DNA from: Streptomyces triticirhizae
Lineage (GTDB): Bacteria; Actinomycetota; Actinomycetes; Streptomycetales; Streptomycetaceae
Length of the DNA stretch: 32,314 bases
Direction: 5' to 3'
NCBI RefSeq assembly: GCF_003696235.1
Contig: NZ_RFFJ01000052.1
Coordinates: forward strand, 1-32,314
Part shown: in pieces, positions 28,559 through 32,314 of the stretch
How the letters are laid out: every line of letters begins with the position of its first letter
How positions within the stretch are numbered: the stretch's first letter is position 1
Notes under the pieces: model-generated
The model's database searches: none
What the model saw: only the letters and a program-made list of their open reading frames with translations
What the model was told of the DNA's origin: nothing
Translations under genes and position numbers: made by a program

Positions 28559-29194
28559 ATGATCACACCGGGACCTGGCTCGCAGCCCGCCACCGTACCG
28601 AGCGCTCGGGCGCCGCACCGGGAGGCCGGGGGTGGCCGGGGCCGGCCGGGCGAGGGCGCGGGGGGCGTGGAAGGTGTCGCGGGGCCGGGCGAGGGCACGG
28701 GGGAGGCCGCCCCCTCGGGCGAGCGGCTCCGTGGGATGAGCCTGGCGCAGCTGCGCGAGCTGCGGCGCTCGGCGCAGCGCGAGGAGGCCGATCTCAGCTT
28801 CGTCCGGCGGCTGTTGCAGGGGCGGATCGACATCCTCCAGGCGGAGGCGCGGCGGCGCGGCGGGCAGGACGCGGGGCTGCTGGACCAGCTGCCGCACATC
28901 CTGGCCGACGGCCCGTCCCGGCACCGTTCCTCCGCCCGCCATGTGACGCTGGCGACGCCGGCGAGCGAGCGCTATCGGCGGCTGGCCGAGGAGGTGCTGG
29001 CGGAGGTCGAGCTGTCGGACCTGAGCGCCCTGGACGACGGGGAGTTGACGACGGCGCTGGCGCGGCTGGCGCAGTGCGAGGAGCGGGTCTCCCGGCACCG
29101 GCAGGAGTTGCACCGCACGGCGGACGGCTGCGGCGCCGAGATCGCCCGCAGGTACCGTGAGGGCGAGGTGCGGGTCGACGACCTGCTGTGCTGA
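28559..29194 (+). CDS. rsiG: RsiG, c-di-GMP-dependent anti-sigma factor for WhiG
   Basis: 211 residues. The first ~65 are Gly/Pro-rich and disordered. A long antiparallel coiled coil follows. Helix 1 has LAQLRELRRSAQREEADLSF and carries the complete c-di-GMP-binding motif E-x3-S-x2-R-x3-Q-x3-D at E76, S80, R83, Q87 and D91. The second helix has the matching E174, S178, R181, H185, D189, with His in place of Gln. In Streptomyces, RsiG bound to a c-di-GMP dimer sequesters sigma WhiG and delays sporulation. The start is uncertain: the ATG at 28559 has GAGGGGA 11 nt upstream; another at 28535 lacks a ribosome-binding site. The sigma factor gene is not in the window. Confidence 0.9.
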   Translation: MITPGPGSQPATVPSARAPHREAGGGRGRPGEGAGGVEGVAGPGEGTGEAAPSGERLRGMSLAQLRELRRSAQREEADLSFVRRLLQGRIDILQAEARRRGGQDAGLLDQLPHILADGPSRHRSSARHVTLATPASERYRRLAEEVLAEVELSDLSALDDGELTTALARLAQCEERVSRHRQELHRTADGCGAEIARRYREGEVRVDDLLC

Positions 29195-29233
29195 ACGACC
29201 CCCACGTCCGAACTCCGGGAGAGGAGCGAGCCG

Positions 29234-30184
29234 TTGACCGTCGCCGAGGGCGGCCCGCGCGTCGTACCCGGCCCCGCCGCGCCGGTGCTGGCCGAGGTGG
29301 TCAGGTCGGGGGTGGTGGAGAGCCGCCACCGTGGGTCGCTGGTGCTGCTGGGGGCGGACGGCCGGGTGGAGTGGGCGCTGGGCGAGGTGGCCGAGCCGTT
29401 CTTCCCCCGGTCCTGCAACAAGCCGGTGCAGGCGGCCGCCGTGCTGCGCGCCGGGCTGCCGCTGGACGGCGAACGGCTGGCGCTGGCGGCGGCCAGCCAC
29501 GCCGGGGCCGAGATCCACCAGCGGCTGGCGGGGCGGATGTTGGCCGAGCACGGGTTGACGCAGGCGGCGTTGCGCTGCCCGGAGTCCGCGCCGAACTTCG
29601 GCGCGGGGCCCGGGCCGCGCGGCCGGCTGGCGATGAACTGCTCGGGCAAGCACGCCTCCTGGCTGGCGGCGAGCGTGGTCAACGGCTGGCCGGTCGCCGA
29701 CTATCTCGACCCGGAGCACCCGATGCAGCGCTTCGTGCGGGAGACCCTCGTCGAGTACACGGGCGAGCCGGAGACGGCGATCGGCGTTGACGGCTGCGGG
29801 GCGCCGCTGCTGGCGCTCTCGTTGACCGGGCTGGCGCGGGCCTTCCGCGCCGCCGTGACCAACGGGCCCGGGGACCCGCTGCGGCGGGTGGCGGACGCGA
29901 TGCGGGCGCACCCGGAGTACGTGGGCGGCGAGGGCCGGCTGGACACGGTGCTGATGCGGGCCGTGCCCGGGCTGCTGGCCAAGGGCGGCGCGGAGGGCGT
30001 GCAGGCGGTGGCGCTGCCGGACGGGCGGGCGTTCGCGTTCAAGGTCGAGGACGGCTCGGCGCGGGCGTCGGGCGTGCTCGCCGCGCGGGTGTTGGCGGCC
30101 CTCGGCGTGGACGCCCCCGGGGTGCCGGCGGCGCCCGTGCTGGGCGGCGGGGAGCCGGTGGGCGAGGTGCGGGCGGCGTTCTAG
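29234..30184 (+). CDS. Asparaginase of the Rhizobium etli (asparaginase II, PF06089) type
   Basis: 316 residues. Starts at a TTG with AGAGGAG 7 nt upstream. Family landmarks: VVESRHRGSLVLLGADGRVE, PFFPRSCNKPVQAAAVL (Ser-x-x-Lys pair), SHAGAEIHQ, RGRLAMNCSGKHASWLAA (Cys-x-x-Lys) and AIGVDGCGAPLLALSLTG (second Cys). These match the catalytic Ser-Lys tandems and zinc-binding Cys/Lys of the R. etli enzyme, so activity is likely: L-asparagine to aspartate plus ammonia, in the cytoplasm. It is unrelated to the classical bacterial asparaginases. It lies 39 nt after rsiG and ends exactly where the giant inverted repeat begins. Confidence 0.92.
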   Translation: MTVAEGGPRVVPGPAAPVLAEVVRSGVVESRHRGSLVLLGADGRVEWALGEVAEPFFPRSCNKPVQAAAVLRAGLPLDGERLALAAASHAGAEIHQRLAGRMLAEHGLTQAALRCPESAPNFGAGPGPRGRLAMNCSGKHASWLAASVVNGWPVADYLDPEHPMQRFVRETLVEYTGEPETAIGVDGCGAPLLALSLTGLARAFRAAVTNGPGDPLRRVADAMRAHPEYVGGEGRLDTVLMRAVPGLLAKGGAEGVQAVALPDGRAFAFKVEDGSARASGVLAARVLAALGVDAPGVPAAPVLGGGEPVGEVRAAF

Positions 30185-30302
30185 GGTGAACGGGGTGGGG
30201 TGGTGCGGGTGGTGTGTTGGGTGCAGGGTTTGTCTGCGGGCCGGTGGCCGGTGCGGGGCAGCCCGACTGGTCGTTTGTCCCTCGACGAGACGCGCCCACA
30301 GG

Positions 30303-30597
30303 GGTTGGGGATGTGGCGCGGGCTACGACGCCGGGCCTACATGGCGCACGATCGGCCGGGTGCGGGCGTAACGAATGCCGGCAGGAGGCTGGCTGGGAAG
30401 GGGGGCGCGGCTTCCGGGAGGTGGGGTTCGTTGCCGCCAGGGTGGTCGGGAGTGCGGTGCGTGCCCTCCGGGCGCGGGGACCGCGACTTGTTCGGGGGAC
30501 GGCCGGCGGCTGGGGGCGTGCGTGGCGCGCACCGGCTTCGCCGGCCTGCCCCGGCATGTCGTCCGTCTCGGATGTGACCGATCGTCGGGCGACTGAA
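30303..30597 (+). repeat. Left core arm (295 bp) of the giant inverted repeat
   Basis: Identical to the reverse complement of 30941-31235 except at 30482 (C against T) and 30486 (A against G). It contains smaller local stems such as CCGGCTTCGCCGG. The near-identity far exceeds that of the flanking arms, suggesting gene conversion or strong constraint. Confidence 0.93.
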
Positions 30598-30739
30598 GGG
30601 GGGCGGTGCCGGTTGGTCGTTAAAGGCTGCGGTGGGTGGTGGGGTTGGGTCAACGACTACGCTGCCGCGCGAACATAGTCTGCCGGTGGGGTAGTCCGCG
30701 CCTTGTCGGCTTCCGGGCAGGGGGTGGGGGCCTCTTTCT

Positions 30740-30792
30740 CTAGGTGCCCGTCTGGAGTTGAACGATCCGTTCACTTCTAAACGGGCACCTAG
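30740..30792. repeat. Central palindrome of the giant inverted repeat
   Basis: CTAGGTGCCCGT (30740-30751) and ACGGGCACCTAG (30781-30792) are perfectly complementary. Inside the loop GAACG and CGTTC (about 30760-30771) pair again. A third copy of the arm, AGGTGCCC at 30798-30805 after an A-run, can compete for 30783-30790. Confidence 0.85.
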
Positions 30793-30940
30793 AAAAAAGG
30801 TGCCCCCACCCCCCGGCGCCCGCCTTCGGGAGTCGACGGCGCGCGGGCTACCAGGACGGCAGGCGATGTTCGCGCGGCAGCGTGGTCGTTGACCGAACGC
30901 CCCGTCATGCCAGCGGAGTGGAGCAGTGGGGGTCGTCCCT

Positions 30941-31235
30941 TTCAGTCGCCCGACGATCGGTCACATCCGAGACGGACGACATGCCGGGGCAGGCCGGCGA
31001 AGCCGGTGCGCGCCACGCACGCCCCCAGCCGCCGGCCGTCCCCCGAACAAGCCGCAGTCCCCGCGCCCGGAGGGCACGCACCGCACTCCCGACCACCCTG
31101 GCGGCAACGAACCCCACCTCCCGGAAGCCGCGCCCCCCTTCCCAGCCAGCCTCCTGCCGGCATTCGTTACGCCCGCACCCGGCCGATCGTGCGCCATGTA
31201 GGCCCGGCGTCGTAGCCCGCGCCACATCCCCAACC
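30941..31235 (-). repeat. Right core arm (295 bp) of the giant inverted repeat
   Basis: Reverse-complement partner of 30303-30597, 293 of 295 positions matching. It lies immediately inside the 26-bp segment (31236-31261) that differs between the arms. Confidence 0.93.
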
Positions 31236-31330
31236 ACACCCCAGAGTCTCGTCGCCCAACGAAACGACCAGTCGGGCTGACCCGCACCGGCCACCGGCCC
31301 GCACTCGCACCCGGCCCGCCCCGTTCACCC

Positions 31331-32314
31331 TCAGGTTCCGTCCGATGTCCCGCACAGCTGCTGGTCGACGAGCGCGGTCATGGCCTTAGTCGTGTCCTGG
31401 CCGCCGTCGCTGGTGGCGTACACCACGGCGGTCCGGGTGCCGTCGGGCGTGACGCCGCTCCAGGAGCGGGCACCGAGCAGTTCGCCCGGGTGGCCGTGGT
31501 AGTAGCCGCCGCAGGACAGCGGGGTCTCGCCCAGGCCGAGCCCGTACCGCACGCCGGGCAGCCCGATCTCGGGCGCGGGCACGGTGTCGGTCATCGCGGT
31601 GAGCTGTTCGGGGGCGAGCAGGCGGCCGCCGAGCAGCGCGCCGTAGAACCGGTTCAGGTCGTGGGTGGTGCTGACGAGGGAGCCGGCGCCGACGGCCATG
31701 CTGGCGTTGAGCGCGGTGACATCGGTGCCGGCGCCGGGGCCCGGGTCCGCGCCGAACGCGGAGTAGGTGCGGGCGTGCGGCCCGACGATGAACGGGAAGG
31801 TGCCGGGCGCGCTGGTGTCGGCGAGGCCCAGCGGGCGGATGACGCGGTCCTCGACCTCCCGCGCCCAGCTCCGTCCGGTGACCTCCTCGACGATCATCGC
31901 GGCGAGCAGGTAGTTGGTGTTGGAGTACGACCAGTCGCCGTCCGGCGGGAACGCGGGCGGCTGCCGCAGGGCGAGCGCCACCAGCTCCTCGGGGGTGTGG
32001 CTGCGGAACCGTTCGGCGCGGTAGCCCTCCGCGCTGTTGAGGGCGGGGATCTCCGGCAGGGCGTCGGGGACGCCGCTGGTGTGGCGCAGGAGTTGGCGGA
32101 CGGTGATCCGGTCGCCGTCGTGGCCGTTGCCGCGCACCACGCCCGGCAGCCAGCGTTCCACGGTGTCGTCGAGGGACAGCCGGCCCTCGCCGACGAGTTG
32201 CAGCACGACCGTGGCCGTGAAGGTCTTGGTGGCGCTGCCGACGCGGAACCGGCCGTCGGCCGGCATCGGCCCGGGGCCGTCAGCGCGGGCCGCGCCGGCG
32301 CGCGCGGTGGCGCG
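31331..32314 (-). CDS. Serine hydrolase, class C beta-lactamase/DD-peptidase family (5' end beyond window)
   Basis: Frame open to the right edge; at least 327 residues are visible and the N-terminus is missing. The penicillin-binding fold motifs are all there: FRVGSATKTFTATVVLQ (S-x-x-K nucleophile), WSYSNTNYLLAAMIVEEVTG (Y-x-N) and YYHGHPGELLGA (HxG, taking the place of KTG). Intermediate segments DDTVERWLPGVV and ITVRQLLRHTSGVPD are typical of actinobacterial D-alanyl-D-alanine carboxypeptidases of this family. It probably acts outside the membrane; the signal peptide would lie off-window. An internal ATG at 32266 is just upstream of the nucleophile and is not a plausible start. Its stop codon abuts the giant inverted repeat. 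Peptidase, esterase and lactamase activities cannot be separated from sequence. Confidence 0.93.
   Translation of the reverse strand, partial: RATARAGAARADGPGPMPADGRFRVGSATKTFTATVVLQLVGEGRLSLDDTVERWLPGVVRGNGHDGDRITVRQLLRHTSGVPDALPEIPALNSAEGYRAERFRSHTPEELVALALRQPPAFPPDGDWSYSNTNYLLAAMIVEEVTGRSWAREVEDRVIRPLGLADTSAPGTFPFIVGPHARTYSAFGADPGPGAGTDVTALNASMAVGAGSLVSTTHDLNRFYGALLGGRLLAPEQLTAMTDTVPAPEIGLPGVRYGLGLGETPLSCGGYYHGHPGELLGARSWSGVTPDGTRTAVVYATSDGGQDTTKAMTALVDQQLCGTSDGT

Larger units (their letters stand above)
30183..31331. repeat. Giant imperfect inverted repeat filling a convergent intergenic region
   Basis: The whole gap between two convergent stop codons is one inverted repeat with its symmetry centre near 30769. 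Matching pairs: AGGGTGAACGGG ends (30183 and 31331); 39-nt blocks 30238-30276 with 31262-31300 (38 of 39); the core 30303-30597 with 30941-31235 (293 of 295, no indels); 29-nt blocks 30648-30676 with 30866-30894 (28 of 29); and the central palindrome. The other inner and outer stretches are only partly alike. No open frame here has a ribosome-binding site, and any frame in one arm is mirrored in the other. Either convergent transcript would fold into a very long hairpin. It may be two head-to-head copies of a ~570-bp non-coding element. Confidence 0.92.

Noticed and set aside
30183..31331. Interpretation of the giant inverted repeat as a retron or telomere
   Set aside because: No reverse transcriptase is nearby. 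The structure is internal, between two intact genes, with a single central palindrome rather than the multiple packed palindromes of streptomycete telomeres.
30200..31355. Mirrored open frames on both strands within the giant inverted repeat (for example around 30214-30678 and 30905-31294)
   Set aside because: They mirror each other only because the DNA is an inverted repeat. They have no ribosome-binding sites, low-complexity Arg/Pro/Gly composition, and no domain I recognise.
1..32314. CRISPR arrays, tRNA or rRNA genes, IS transposases, phage genes
   Set aside because: No regularly spaced repeats, cloverleaf, rRNA-like or transposase/integrase sequence is visible on either strand.

Overview
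This is about 32 kb of very high-GC DNA (well above 70% by eye) with the strong third-position G/C bias of a streptomycete chromosome. Several genes are actinobacterial or Streptomyces hallmarks: the atypical OmpR-type regulator GlnR, the nickel regulator Nur with all its metal-site histidines, the c-di-GMP-dependent anti-sigma factor RsiG, an XRE(DUF5753)/DUF397 pair, the PptH/PptT pair, and the thiosulfate sulfurtransferase/DUF1416 pair. Shine-Dalgarno starts are mixed with many apparent leaderless starts, where a TANNNT -10 box sits 6-7 nt before the start codon. I see no phage, plasmid, IS transposase, CRISPR array, rRNA or tRNA.

Layout. 1-2.6 kb: a possible truncated minus-strand gene, a LacI-family repressor with an operator-like palindrome beside its start codon, a divergent PNPOx-like enzyme and a possible 30-residue hydrophobic peptide. 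2.9-6.6 kb: a TmrB-like kinase fused to a GrpB domain, then a glutamine-synthetase-like enzyme overlapping an amidohydrolase, which together form a split version of the fungal FluG architecture. 6.6-12.8 kb: an ankyrin-repeat protein, a NarL-type two-component pair, a divergent orphan CydB-like membrane protein and an MMPL transporter that ends in a perfect 21-bp terminator hairpin. 12.8-15.9 kb: an accessory-looking block with DUF397, the XRE regulator, two overlapping tiny genes, two interlocking inverted repeats, a putative zinc-binding protein and a lipoprotein. 15.9-18.1 kb: the pptH-pptT operon and SoxR.

18.2-29.2 kb is a conserved Streptomyces core block: LacI regulator, glnR, a MoaD/ThiS-like protein, a membrane protein, a DUF2993 lipid-binding-type protein, a cysteine-containing leader peptide, sulfurtransferase, DUF1416, DsrE, tiny zinc-ribbon and membrane proteins, nitrobindin, SDR, nur, ygfZ, dtd and rsiG. 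Its themes are nitrogen control, sulfur transfer, metal and Fe-S homeostasis and developmental sigma control. An asparaginase and a serine beta-lactamase-like protein (cut by the right edge) follow, transcribed convergently.

The most unusual structure is the gap between those last two genes. From the asparaginase stop codon to the serine hydrolase stop codon (30183-31331) it is one giant inverted repeat about 1.15 kb long. Its 295-bp core arms match at 293 of 295 positions, and a palindrome lies at its exact centre. It encodes no convincing protein and is my main candidate for an undescribed element. Secondary candidates are the cysteine-type leader peptide, the overlapping tiny genes with their interlocking hairpins, and several unusual fusions or orphan proteins.
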